A DNA stretch of 64,000 nt, taken from assembly GCF_026230105.1 (NCBI RefSeq), contig NC_079477.1, positions 4,903,001-4,967,000 of the forward strand. Direction: 5' to 3'. This DNA comes from Diorhabda sublineata. Lineage: Eukaryota > Arthropoda > Insecta > Coleoptera > Chrysomelidae. The position numbers and the translations under genes are program-made. Numbering within the stretch: the stretch's first letter is position 1; each line of letters opens with the position of its first letter. Positions 1-12,700 of this stretch are shown one piece after another. Under the pieces are notes generated by a model that was not told the origin of the DNA, made no database searches, and saw only the letters and a program-made list of their open reading frames with translations.

Positions 1-149
1 CGCTACTGCCTTACTTTTGGAGTCTGACATGCAGAAAAGAGCAGCCAGGAGATGATAGCACAGGTCCTGGCTAGACAGAACGAGGAGAAGCATGAGTTTA
101 GCTGTAGAATTAGACGAGAAAACCTACCGAAGAACTCCCAAGGAAAATG

Positions 150-720
150 AAACATAAGATAACTAAAAAATTCTTGGCTACAGACGTGATATCAGCAGAT
201 CAGATACTCATTTCTCTCTAAACTGCAACTTGCACGTAAAAAAATAGCATCAACACGATAATGTTGCAAGTGCGAGATCTTGTATGCAACAATCATCTGA
301 ACTTCTTCTCCGCATGCTTCTTGTCTTGCATTATGTCAAGCGGCCTTAGTTAGTTTATAGAAAGACATTTTTCCTTGAAGTTTTCAAATGAATTTTAGCT
401 AACAAAAGAAATTGACTCATGTAGCTATAACATCACAGTTGCTAAAGCCAAAGGAACGGGACATAAACTGAGTCTTCTGACCAACATTCTGTTAGATTTT
501 GCTTGTCTTGAAATACCCACATAGTTAATTTGCGGGTTATAATGACAATAAATTGTGATTATGTTTAACAACTTAAAATTTACATCAGAAATATAAATGA
601 CAGTTAGAAACAATCGGTATTGCATTGGACGTTGTCTTGCATCATGTCAAGCGGCCTTTCTTGGCAGCCATGATGCAATAGCAAGAGACTTGCATGAAGT
701 CAAGCAACGTGCAATATTGA
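150..720. repeat. dispersed repeat block, also present near 61.6-62.0 kb
   Basis: A short motif (gacgtgatatcagcagatca) at about 184-203 recurs in the same orientation near 61921. The segment around 655-710, containing gcagccatgatgcaatagca, recurs inverted near 61690-61755. Inside the block a 29-base stretch with the core tgtcaagcggcct occurs twice, near 331-358 and 630-657. No coding potential is visible. It is probably an unclassified non-autonomous element. Confidence 0.5.
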
Positions 721-1890
721 TCTATACGTAAAAGCACCATACAAAAAGTTAGTTGCTTGCTATGGGCTGCAGGAGGAAAGAGAATACTTGATTTGGACTA
801 AAGGTTGTAACAATAATAATAGGAATATAACTACCACGGAGCTTATACTTACTGCTCTTATTTATCGTAAATATGGTCGCTCTTAAATTAGATATCCATT
901 GAGAAAAATTGATTTCATATAACCAGCTTGACGCTCCAATCGTTTCAAAACATGTGATCGTACTTAAATTGAAACGAAACATCTAATAAGAAACACTGAT
1001 TTGCATCTTAACTTGTTGGAATATAAAATCGAAAATGTTAAGTTGCCGGAGCTTACATCGACGATAACATAAATAAGAAATTAGAACGAGGAATAAGAAT
1101 TATAGAAGACATTAACAACAATAACTATACTACTACAGAAAGTACTACGGGTATAAAAATCTAGCTATAAGTGTATGTAAAAATCATCTTTCTGAGTAAT
1201 GGTTATCATTATTTGCTCATTATTTGTACATCAGAGTTTTGTTAATTGTAGTGTACTGGATCGGTATTCTATCTCACTAACTAAGTCGTGTTGAAATCTG
1301 CGTTTAGACTACATCGATAAATATAAATTCGATGTGCCTACTTTATACCTTCTCAACATAGACGAGCGGATTCATCGTTAAACAGCTTCGGATATTAGCA
1401 CCTTCTATGTGGAATTTCCGTTGACTAATTATACCATCCGAAAAGACAGAAACTGGTTTCATTAATTGGTTAACATAAGAAATTTTTACTGAATACATTT
1501 TCAAAGATTGAAAAAGTTTACCACCTCATTGGTGAAAACAATAAAATAATTGGTCAACTGTAAGCCAGTTAATTATAATAGGGTACTGAGCACTTACGCA
1601 CAACTCTTCAATATAAACCAGAGGAAGTGGTGTAAATTTCCTAGCCCATAAAGTGTTTTAAGAAAAAAAAGTTTTGGATACCTTACATACAACTTTTATT
1701 ATAATTTTTTTTTCAATTCTTTGATCATTATTGAAATTTCAATAATTTTGTAGGTAGTTTAAACATTTTAGTGAGGCCGTCATATTGCGTGAAGTCAAAG
1801 GTATAAAATAAGCCTTGAATAAATTATACAAAGTAAATACGACAATTCTCTAAATTATTCTAAAATGAGCGTTGGTATTAAACTTGATTA
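721..1890. other. no recognisable feature
   Basis: AT-rich sequence with short random frames only. I see no domain, repeat or splice-consistent exon here. Confidence 0.5.
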
Positions 1891-1899
1891 ATCTAAAAA

Positions 1900-2092
1900 A
1901 TGATATATAAATCGTGTTTTGTGACAGGATGTAAAAATACCACGACTAAAACACCTAATAAAGTTTTTTATGACGTCAAGAAATTCGAATATATAACAAA
2001 AATTGTTTGAAAGTGTTGGTCGTTTTGATGATCTTGTGGGATGTAATTATTTTTGTTGCCAGGATCATTTTAATGCTCTAATTTTAAGTTAT
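1900..2092 (+). pseudogene. degraded THAP zinc-finger domain
   Basis: From an ATG at 1900 the frame reads a THAP-like start (CFVTGCKNTTTKTPNKVFY), matching the C-x2-4-C opening of C2CH THAP fingers. After a stop and a frame change it continues with VGRFDDLVGCNYFCCQDHFN, the usual C-x2-H end of the domain. Both metal-binding halves are therefore visible but are broken by a frameshift and stop. THAP fingers occur in P-element transposases and in host proteins. With no intact gene around it, a transposon remnant is the more likely origin. Confidence 0.6.
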
Positions 2093-3200
2093 TTTAATAT
2101 TTTATAGTAATTGAGTTTATTATGCTTTCAATTTTTAACGTGATTATATAATAATGTAACAACTTAACTTATAAAAGGTTTATTCACATAATTCTTATAT
2201 GTAGAAACATATTTTATTTATACATAACTGATAAATAAAAACTGTTTTATAATAGCACACGCTACATTGCCGGCAACGATAACCTCGTAATTATTAAACA
2301 GAAAACTGCTCAATGTTTTTATGAAACCTATGAGGTCACAACTGAAAACCAATAAGAATTGTTTTCCTATGTAGTTGAAAATTTGAAATTTTTGCCATTT
2401 TTACTTAAATATTTGGTTATTATAAATGTTTTTTGAAAAATGTAAGTACCTGTATTTTTTCTAAGAATATGGCCGTATTTAATTTCTTTTGTTCTTTATC
2501 TATGGAATATACGAATATAATTGTCGTCTATTTTGATAAAATTAATAATATAATGTAATTTGGTAATTCCTACGCCTCAATTTAAACATGTGATAAGCCG
2601 TTAAAACTATAGTTGCCAATTCTGTGAAGAGTAAAATTTTCTTTGAATCATTTCCTCTTTGTTAATAGACGACGCAGTGCTCTTTTAAAATAAATTGTGT
2701 GGAACGCGATGAATATGAAATTCGTGTATTGTTAAGTTAGAAACAAGAGCAAGGAAAATATGTGAAATTGAAGGGAGAGACACCTGTATGGGATATTGAG
2801 GTTACAAAGGAAGCAGTTGAAGACCAAAGTAATACCAGCACTCACCAATTATCGAACTACCTTGAACCTTATAAAAATACTTTTTTTGTATGATTATTTA
2901 ATAAACAAAATTATTATTGGAAACCGAAATTATTTATGAGACACACTTTATATCTCAAATCTTACTTGTTTTCACATTATATGTCTCAACATTAGTAACA
3001 TTCTTGGTATCCATTTCATCAACTACTTTCCTTCTACTTTTATCCGATTGTACATTTTTCCTTTTGTGTTTTCTATTCTTTTTTTGTAGTATTAGTTTTT
3101 ATTTATATTTGCCATCTCATTTTCTTACAATTTTTTGTTTGTTTATTTTCTTTTGTCCTGTTTTCGGAAATTCCGACTATGTTATTGTTCATCTTCACTA
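2093..3200. other. no recognisable feature
   Basis: AT-rich DNA. Pyrimidine-rich frames on the plus strand near 2917-3201 are composition artefacts opposite a LINE-like purine-rich strand. Confidence 0.45.
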
Positions 3201-3204
3201 GCTG

Positions 3205-3640
3205 GTGACCGCTGACCAGTTGTTCGTCCTTTCATTCCTCCTTCTTTTCCCATATTTTCTATATAAATGGTCATCCAGTATTTCTCCATCTATAATTATT
3301 TTGTCATGTATTATGTTTACCCTATGTCCTTTGTTTCTTGCTGCTTTTAATTGCAGCAGTGATCATTTCCCAATTTCCTGAACTTGTTTGCTGCAGTTTT
3401 CCGCAATCCATATATTTGTACCTTTCCATTTCATTGTTTATTCAAAGATCTCTACTCTTTTTTGTATTGAGTCGAGATCAACTAAAACTGGTTTATCCTT
3501 TTCTCGTCTGTTTTCTTAATTTCCAATTCTGTTGATTGATTTTATGTCACTTTTGTTTGCTTTTCAAGTAATTTTATTCTTTCTTCCTGTTCTTTGGTTC
3601 TTCTTCTTACAATTCTTCATAATCTGGATTACCAGATCAT
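3205..3640 (-). mobile_element. LINE ORF1-like fragment
   Basis: Read on the minus strand, a lysine- and arginine-rich helical segment leads into LLQLKAARNKGHRVNIIHDK and IIIDGEILDDHLYRKYGKR. This resembles the end of ORF1-type proteins of non-LTR retrotransposons, where a coiled coil is followed by a short basic domain. Stops interrupt the frame. The family assignment rests on pattern memory only. Confidence 0.45.
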
Positions 3641-3959
3641 TTTGAAAATAATCAAACTTCTTCTCTATGTATGCTTCACTTTATAAATACCCTGTGAGGT
3701 AAATGGTGTTGCTTTTTTGAATTTGGCGCCATGGAGCGGCAATGTCAAAAGAGTAGGTCGTAGACTTTTATACCGCTTGTTTATATTAACACGCGTTTTT
3801 TTTCTATTTAAAAAAAGACTTGGATGTTCCTAAATCTACCTGACAGAATACGTTATATGTATACAAACTTTGCTCTTTCAAACAGCCATTAGTAATTAAT
3901 ATATCTTATATGACAAATAATAAGATAACTGAAATATCATCGAATAATTAGCCTATCTT

Positions 3960-4260
3960 TTAATTGAATCTTTACGTCGCAAAACACAGACGCGCATTAA
4001 ATTTCGGTTGAATTGGCAACGGTGCCCAAACCTAATCTCATCCTGAACGCTTGTAAATTCTATACAAATTCGAGAGAGGTAACACCGGAATTATCGTTTG
4101 CCTCTGGAAATAAATTGGATACCATCTGCAGGACGAATTAAACCGCCACAGGACCAACACCCCCGGTTTCTCTATTAATTCGATGCAATTCGAGGAAATG
4201 TGAATGAAAATGTCGTTAATTGATTGGGTATTGACTGGTGTTGGGTTTACGTTGAGGATG
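3960..4260. other. possible conserved non-coding block
   Basis: This stretch is richer in GC than its flanks and has no long frame on either strand. It contains homeodomain-like cores (several attaa/taatt) next to GC-rich motifs such as cgcattaaatttcggttg. The texture resembles conserved non-coding elements of insect genomes. This is only an impression from composition. Confidence 0.2.
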
Positions 4261-4679
4261 TTGTTTGTAACTGATAAAATAAGGGAGCTCTTGATGAAAA
4301 ATTATTAGATTATAAAAGGGGAATGGTTATTCTAGATCAAATTTAAAGTTACGGGGATCAGAATTAAATGGAAAACGCGTTTAGTTCAAATCATTATTCG
4401 TTTCCATTAAGTTGAGATATCTTTGCATCATATTATGTTTCTTTTATTCCAATTTATTATAGAAACCCAACAGTTTGTATACTCTATCTATTCTTACTTA
4501 AAGAACTTTAGAAAGTATCAAAGAGTTCCCATCACAAAGCTGATATACCAGAAGAAGCGGCCCCATTCTTTGGACTGTTGACAGTGACAGTTCACTCTGT
4601 TGTATTTAATACATGTTTATAGTTCATAATATATTCAACAGCTGTTAAGCACATCCGTCCTTCGTGTCCTAATTGGAAT

Positions 4680-5150
4680 TACCAAAGACCGACGTTGTTT
4701 GAAGAGCCGATCAGGCATCGTGGCTTGAAACTTTTGTCGTAACTGTTAGGATTGTACAAGTATATTTCGTCTAGGTTCGTATGACTGGTCGTTCTTCTCC
4801 ATGGACCAGCGACACACCTGGTCGTCCGTGAAGCCCATAATGTGCTAATAACGACTTAGACGACTGTTTCTAGTTAAAAGTCCAATCAGGAACTAAATTT
4901 CGCGCCTATTTAAGTAGAACAAATGCTTGGTAAGAGAGACAAAAGGCCTATCGATATGTGTCTTAGCTTATAATAGGTTCTGGGTCCATTAGGTGATATG
5001 TCGATTCCAATCTGTCGAGCGAGTGTATTTTCATTGTTGTTGGCCGAGTGAGCGGATACCCAAATGAGCGGTATCTCGCAACCATCACTCAGCAATTTTT
5101 GTGGTATTTTATTTCCAGCCGTTATGACTTAGCCGGTAGCTCTGCATTCT
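4680..5150 (-). mobile_element. LINE RNase H and C-terminal fragment
   Basis: On the minus strand IPLIWVSAHSANNNENTLAR matches the last RNase H motif of LINE polyproteins (W-V-x-x-H-S...N-E-x-A). Further along, HIMGFTDDQVCRWSMEKNDQ resembles the cysteine-containing C-terminal tail that follows RNase H in such elements. Frameshifts and stops show that it is dead. Confidence 0.7.
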
Positions 5151-5389
5151 GAGCAGATTGGCGTTGATTGAGAATCGCGTGTCCACATTTCATTACAGCG
5201 AAAATGCGTGCAATGAACCTGGATATATAATAAATAATAAAAATCTCTTTAGTCTGGGTTCCTAGTCCCACAGCAATTAAAAGAAAATAATCGGCTAGAA
5301 AGGAAATTGATATAATAATGACGCATAACTTCTGATATCATTTACCATTAGGCTGAACAAATAATTGTTCATTTAAAATTTGATTTCAG

Positions 5390-5611
5390 TCCTTTTAAGC
5401 TGTAGCGCTCATCCAGGCAGCTTAGAGTCAGAACATCGTGACCAGACGTCTTCAGACTACTTTCAGCAGATGTCCATGTCGGAGACATTAACCATCTCCC
5501 ATGACCAAGCGCCACTTCATTTTGCTCGTACTCACGTTGATTGGAAATGGGATGGGTATGAAATCAATCCTTTGGAAACGTATACCAAAGACAGAGAAAA
5601 ATTGTACAGGC
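5390..5611 (+). CDS. orphan exon candidate, function unknown
   Basis: A plausible acceptor (gatttcag) ends at 5389 and a single frame runs on for about 75 codons without a stop. The codon choice looks real and the GC content is higher than the flanks. Residues include FQQMSMSETLTISHDQAPLH and THVDWKWDGYEINPLETYTK. I recognise no family. The donor is unclear: the frame continues through lcctgtattt-like sequence to a stop at 5647. It may be a host exon whose partners lie outside the window, or a transposon piece. It is not in DM4/12 register. Confidence 0.35.
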
Positions 5612-5649
5612 TTGTATTTAATTTATTTCTTGAAACTTTTGTGATTTAA

Positions 5650-6614
5650 TTTCAGTGTTCTGTTTTTATTTATTATCAATTACCCAAATTCATTGCGGGT
5701 GATGCCTTTTTGGCCACCATTTGAGGTATTAACAACTGCAACACTTAATACAATAAGAACCCGCTTGGTCTACATCTCCCAGTTTAATAACTGTATTAAC
5801 AAAGAAATGACATTGACCATCTTAGTGAAATTTACTTCTTTTCACTTTCATTGGGTATGGCAAGTGAATTTAATTTTATATTTGTGAAATATTGACATCA
5901 CATAATATTTAGTGAAGGTTTTTATCAATATATTTATGTGTTTTGACTAATTGAGCTGATTCATAAACTACACTCAATGTGAATTAACTATTACTTGCAA
6001 TCTTCACCAATTATCGTTTGCTGTAGCAATTTAACATCTAGCAATGCACGTGGATAGAGCCGATAAGTGAACCTGTTCAATGTCTTACGCGACATTTACA
6101 CATTTACAAAAATTGAACAATATCGCTCACTAATAAAAGTAGATCCATTCATTCAATTGGTCCTATCTCTTGAAAAAAACAGAGAACTAAACCAATCTTT
6201 GGACAGTATCATGAGTAATCATATACACCTCTTGATAGCTTGATAATTCCCACATTTCGAATGTTGTTATCTTATCATTGAGTCACCTTCAAATTCGTTT
6301 TCAACGTATTCCTATTGATTGGATCTGATGAAATATCTAAAGCCAAAATAAGAATCGGAGTCCCTTAAATCACTCGTTTTCAAGAAAAATAATGCCCTTC
6401 TTTCAATTCTCTGACTAATTAATCCCTACTAATTAAGTTTCTGGAAACTCATTCAAAAAATTCTAATTAAAGAACCCATTCTGAGTCAGTTGTCTTTGAT
6501 CATTTTGTAACTTCTACCCTTTTCTTTCACTCTTAAGTTATATAAGAGCTACGATAATTTTTCAATTATAAAAAGACCACAAACAATGAAAGTCTTCAAG
6601 TGTATAAAAAAAAT
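5650..6614. other. no recognisable feature
   Basis: AT-rich intergenic DNA downstream (3') of gene A. No repeat, exon or transposon domain was recognised. Confidence 0.45.
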
Positions 6615-6780
6615 TTAATTCAATAAATAATCTGAGTAGCGACCAAGAGCGACGTCAATTAATGAAAAGGGACAATTAAATATTTCGGTGCAGTCGTGAC
6701 TTTCCCTTCCCATTTGTCCCGCCAAGTGGTAAATGCGGTGTTCTTCCGGTTCGGAGGGGAGAATCCGCTCTTTGGGGTAT
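6615..6780 (-). CDS. gene A exon 4 (C-terminus)
   Basis: Acceptor TTTCCAG|ATACCCC at 6781/6780; a phase 2 join gives KYPKERILPSEP. It ends at TAA (6615-6617). It carries the cysteine pair in SHDCTEIFNCP typical of the family tail. Confidence 0.85.
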
Positions 6781-9700
6781 CTGGAAAATAATAAAAGTTT
6801 AAATAATTAAAATAACATAAATTGGATAATAAGCCTTGTTGAGTTTAATTAATTACATAAAAAGGGCATGCCTCAATAATCAATTAGGCGAAGATTCTCT
6901 TTAAAACTAGCTGTGAATGCAAAAAAATTATACTTACTTGAAAATTAGCTTTAAAATGAAGTTTAGAAGATTATCTTCTTTTGGAGCAAATCTTTGGGAC
7001 GCTTCACACAATGTTCGTAAAATACAAGTACGGCCGTTGTAGCCCATACTAAAACAAAATAATAATTTTATTTCAATATATTTTATATTTTTCACGTCAT
7101 AGAGCGTATGAGGTTATAGCTAAACAAGTTGCCCAGCTTTTAAAGTAATTAAGACATGGACAAAAATGTGATATACCTATATGTTACGTACCAAGCCCGA
7201 AATTGTATAAAGCCGGCTTTATACAGGTGATTTTGTACAAAATCGGCTTCGTACGGAATGCAATCTTCGCTGCTGGAATAGCATTGAACGCGTTATTTCG
7301 TTGGTAGTAAACAGCTTGACGTTATGATTTGGCATCGTTTGGTTAGTTGAACCGTATACATCTATCTTTCACAATGACTCTGAAAAATAATTGTAATGCC
7401 ATCGAAAAAAACCTAATCACACTGAGGTTGTAACACGTAAGTTGTGGTTAGTTTTTTCAAAAGTCGACTGAATATTTTATTTACAACAACTTGAATTTCT
7501 TTCTAACTAGCTTTTACCTGCGGCTTCGCTCGCATCGAATCCATTAAATAAGTATCAGAAATCATTATAATAGAAAAGAACGAACTCTGTAGCTATATTA
7601 GATCTTTTAATGTAGAAAAATTGCCAAAAACCTACAAAAATCCATAACTCCACATTGAATGTCCGCGCCTAGCTCCTCTCCAACTCAACCGATTTAAGTG
7701 TTCAAAAACTTAAAAGACAGAAGGTGTTTCAGCGAGTGTTCTTAAACCAAAACGAACTCTGTAGCTATATTAGAACCTGAGATATAGATCTTTGAATGTA
7801 GAAAAATTGTCAAAAACCTACAAAAATCCATAACTCCACATTGAATGTCCGCGCCCAGCTCCTCTCCAACTAAACCGATTTAAGTGTACAAAAACTCAAA
7901 AGAAAGAAGGTGTTTTAGCTAGTGTTCTTAAACCAAAACGAATTCTGTAGCTGTATTAGAACCTGAGATATATATCTTTGAATATGGAAAAATTGTCAAA
8001 AACCTACAAAAATCCATAACTCCACATTGAATGTCCGCGCCTAGCTCCTCTCCAACTCAACCGATTTGAGTGTTCGAAACTCAAAAGAAAGAAGGTGCTT
8101 CAGCGAGTGTTCTTAAACCAAAACGAACTCTGTAGCTATATTAGAACCTGAGATATAGATCTTTGAATGTAGAAAAATTGCCAAAAACCTACAAAAATCC
8201 ATAACTCCACATTGAATGTCCGCGCCTAGCTCCTCTCCAACTCAACCGATTTGAGTGTTCGAAACTCAAAAGAAAGAAGGTGCTTCAGCGAGTGTTCTTA
8301 AACCAAAACGAACTCTGTAGCTATATTAGAACCTGAGATATAGATCTTTGAATGTAGAAAAATTGTCAAAAACCTACAAAAATCCATAACTCCACATTGA
8401 ATGTCCGCGCCTAGCTCCTCTCCAACTCAACCGATTTAAGTGTTCAAAAACTCAAAAGACAGAAGGTATTTCAGCGAGTGTTCTTAAACCAAAACGAACT
8501 CTGTAGCTATATTAGAACCTGAGATATAGATCTTTGAATGTAGAAAAATTGTCAAAAACCTACAAAAATCCATAACTCCACATTGAATGTCCGCGCCTAG
8601 CTCCTCTCCAACTCAACCGATTTAAGTGTTCAAAAACTCAAAAGACAGAAGGTATTTCAGCGAGTGTTCTTAAACCAAAACAAACTCTGTAGCTATATTA
8701 GAACCTGAGATATAGATCTTTGAATGTAGAAAAATTGTCAAAAACCTACAAAAATCCATAACTCCACATTGAATGTCCGCGCCCAGCTCCTCTCCAACTA
8801 AACCGATTTAAGTGTACAAAAACTCAAAAGAAAGAAGGTGTTTTAGCTAGTGTTCTGAAACCAAAACGAATTCTGTAGCTGTATTAGAACCTGAGATATA
8901 TATCTTTGAATATAGAAAAATTGTCAAAAACCTACAAAAATCCATAACTCCACATTGAATGTCCGCGCCTAGCTCCTCTCCAACTCAACCGATTTGAGTG
9001 TTCGAAAACTCAAAAGACAGAAGGTATTTCAGCGAGTGTTCTTAAACCAAAACGAACTCTGTAGCTATATTAGAACCTGAGATATAGATCTTTGAATGTA
9101 GAAAAATTGTCAAAAACCTACAAAAATCCATAACTCCACATTGAATGTCCGCGCCCAGCTCCTCTCCAACTAAACCGATTTAAGTGTACAAAAACTCAAA
9201 AGAAAGAAGGTGTTTTAGCTAGTGTTCTGAAACCAAAACGAATTCTGTAGCTGTATTAGAACCTGAGATATATATCTTTGAATATAGAAAAATTGTCAAA
9301 AACCTACAAAAATCCATAACTCCACATTGAATGTCCGCGCCTAGCTCCTCTCCAACTCAACCGATTTAAGTGTTCAAAAACTCAAAAGACAGAAGGTATT
9401 TCAGCGAGTGTTCTTAAACCAAAACGAACTCTGTAGCTATATTAGAACCTGAGATATAGATCTTTGAATGTAGAAAAATTGTCAAAAACCTACAAAAATC
9501 CATAACTCCACATTGAATGTCCGCGCCCAGCTCCTCTCCAACTAAACCGATTTAAGTGTACAAAAACTCAAAAGAAAGAAGGTGTTTTAGCTAGTGTTCT
9601 GAAACCAAAACGAATTCTGTAGCTGTATTAGAACCTGAGATATATATCTTTGAATATGGAAAAATTGTCAAAAACCTACAAAAATCCATAACTCCACATT

Positions 9701-12700
9701 GAATGTCCGCGCCTAGCTCCTCTCCAACTCAACCGATTTGAGTGTTCGAAACTCAAAAGAAAGAAGGTGCTTCAGCGAGTGTTCTTAAACCAAAACGAAC
9801 TCTGTAGCTATATTAGAACCTGAGATATAGATCTTTGAATGTAGAAAAATTGCCAAAAACCTACAAAAATCCATAACTCCACATTGAATGTCCGCGCCTA
9901 GCTCCTCTCCAACTCAACCGATTTGAGTGTTCGAAACTCAAAAGAAAGAAGGTGCTTCAGCGAGTGTTCTTAAACCAAAACGAACTCTGTAGCTATATTA
10001 GAACCTGAGATATAGATCTTTGAATGTAGAAAAATTGTCAAAAACCTACAAAAATCCATAACTCCACATTGAATGTCCGCGCCTAGCTCCTCTCCAACTC
10101 AACCGATTTAAGTGTTCAAAAACTCAAAAGACAGAAGGTATTTCAGCGAGTGTTCTTAAACCAAAACGAACTCTGTAGCTATATTAGAACCTGAGATATA
10201 GATCTTTGAATGTAGAAAAATTGTCAAAAACCTACAAAAATCCATAACTCCACATTGAATGTCCGCGCCTAGCTCCTCTCCAACTCAACCGATTTAAGTG
10301 TTCAAAAACTCAAAAGACAGAAGGTATTTCAGCGAGTGTTCTTAAACCAAAACGAACTCTGTAGCTATATTAGAACCTGAGATATAGATCTTTGAATGTA
10401 GAAAAATTGTCAAAAACCTACAAAAATCCATAACTCCACATTGAATGTCCGCGCCCAGCTCCTCTCCAACTAAACCGATTTAAGTGTACAAAAACTCAAA
10501 AGAAAGAAGGTGTTTTAGCTAGTGTTCTGAAACCAAAACGAATTCTGTAGCTGTATTAGAACCTGAGATATATATCTTTGAATATAGAAAAATTGTCAAA
10601 AACCTACAAAAATCCATAACTCCACATTGAATGTCCGCGCCTAGCTCCTCTCCAACTCAACCGATTTGAGTGTTCGAAACTCAAAAGAAAGAAGGTGCTT
10701 CAGCGAGTGTTCTTAAACCAAAACGAAGTCTCTATCTTGAATAGAACCTGAGATATTGAGGATAGAACGTGTGTATGTGAAAAACTCCCATAAGTAATGT
10801 ACAGGGGGAAATCGCATTTGAGTATAACTTAAGAATGGTGAAAATTAGATGAAATCCGATGGTTTATGGCTGATCTGTGCATCAATACCTTTCATTGAAA
10901 AAAAAAATTAAGCAAATCGGTTGGTTAGAACGCCTGAACGGACTCGGAATGGAAATCATCAATTTTTTTAATATATAAGATGATCATTATCTCACTTTTA
11001 ACTCGATTTAAGTATGTAATTTTTCCCGCTTTTAATCGGCACATAGCTTGATGAAAAATTAAACATGCTTATAATTGAGTTTGAAATTTGCTAATGATTT
11101 GAAAGCAAGCAATTGAGTTAGAAATAAAATATGTTGAAATTATACGCCTGTATATTTTAAAAGAAAATGACTAGAAAACTAAAAGAAATAAAAATTTGTA
11201 TTTATCTGTTAACAAAACACGTCCACGATAAGTGACCGTGTTTATTACTGGTTCAGCAACGAAGATTGTATTCCGTACAAGAATGGCGGCTCGGTGCAAT
11301 CGTCGCTGTACGAAGCCCTCGACGGGCTTATACGAAGCTGACTTCGAACAAAATCACCTGTACAAAGCCGGCTTTGTACAATTTCGGGCTTGGTACGTAA
11401 CATACACTTCGTTTTTGGTTACAGTTAAACCCTATATTCAAACCACTTGGCAAGAAACAATATAAGAGTGACAGGCTTGTACCTTCGATCTTAATCACAT
11501 TTTATTTGGATGCAGCAACTACATTCACAAAAAAACCGTCATACTTATGACGAACCGACATACAGATTTATCGGTAAATTTCATCAAGAATATTAATATT
11601 TAGGTAGAATCATTGAAAAATTCTGTGGCTGATTGACTTGTTTCCAACTCATTTTCTTTCACATAACATACACAAGTAGCAGTAGTCATTACTAGTGTAA
11701 AGCAGCTGGAAACGATCACACTGTAAGTCAAGGCGCATGAAAGAACATTTAAGCCTTATATACGCTATCTAGGTGTAATTAACGCGCTCGTTAACTTTAA
11801 ATAGCATGCACAGTACTTGGGCGACAAAGCGGCGATTGTCAGAACAGTCTTAGAGCGGCTAAAGTCCAACATAGAAGGTTCAAATCAGAAAGAAAGGAAA
11901 CTTATATTATCTGTAGTGACCTCTGTATTTACCTATGACATTACAATATAGCCTGATGCATTGAAAAAAACAGGAATCACAGAGAAGGGTAATCCCAATA
12001 TATCGACTGAGTACCTTGTGAGTGGCAAGTGCTTTCCATACGATGTCTCAAGACAACGGGTGTTGTAGCCGAAATGCTGCTTAAAAGCTTAGGTACTTAC
12101 TAAAGAAAGAAGTGGCGAAAAGGTTAGGTTCGATTCTATCGAATTAACTCAAACAGAACTTAGGAATGGAGAACGGAGTAACAACTAATCACAATTACAA
12201 AACATTGTCAGTTTGTGGCATGAAATAGTCTATAAGTAGATTAGAAACAAGCGATGATATAGATGAAATTTGACATTGGAAATGTTTAGAAAAAATGGAC
12301 GCACTTATTTAAGTGGTTTAGTCTCATAAGCATCCATTAGAATAATTATTTTTTAGCTATTTTTTTAACATGGAACTCTGATTACTGTCCATTGAAATGT
12401 TTTTCCTTTTTTTTTCTCGGCGAGTACATTTTCAAGTAAGTTTAGAATGGATATCGTGGAAGCCCGTTGCTAATAGTTTTGTCATGTATTATATAGTAAA
12501 AAGTAGATAAATGGACAGAAGGACTTGAGAGAATGAGGATAGAAATAAATATGAACAATAAAAGAAAAACTATGTGGAAACCAAAATATTTGTCAGAAAT
12601 AAGGATTAGACTAAAAGAAGTAGAAGAAAACGATAACATTACTAGTTCTATCCTATGAAAAGATACCAAAAATGTTTTTCTACTACCTTCATGAAGTAAT

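Noticed and set aside
2917..3535. Hydrophobic plus-strand frames resembling membrane proteins
   Set aside because: They are the complement of a purine-rich LINE ORF1-like strand; pyrimidine-rich DNA yields false F/L/S-rich frames.
11232..11465. 77-codon plus-strand frame
   Set aside because: It runs over the right terminal inverted repeat of the satellite-bearing element; it is a by-product of the palindromic arm.
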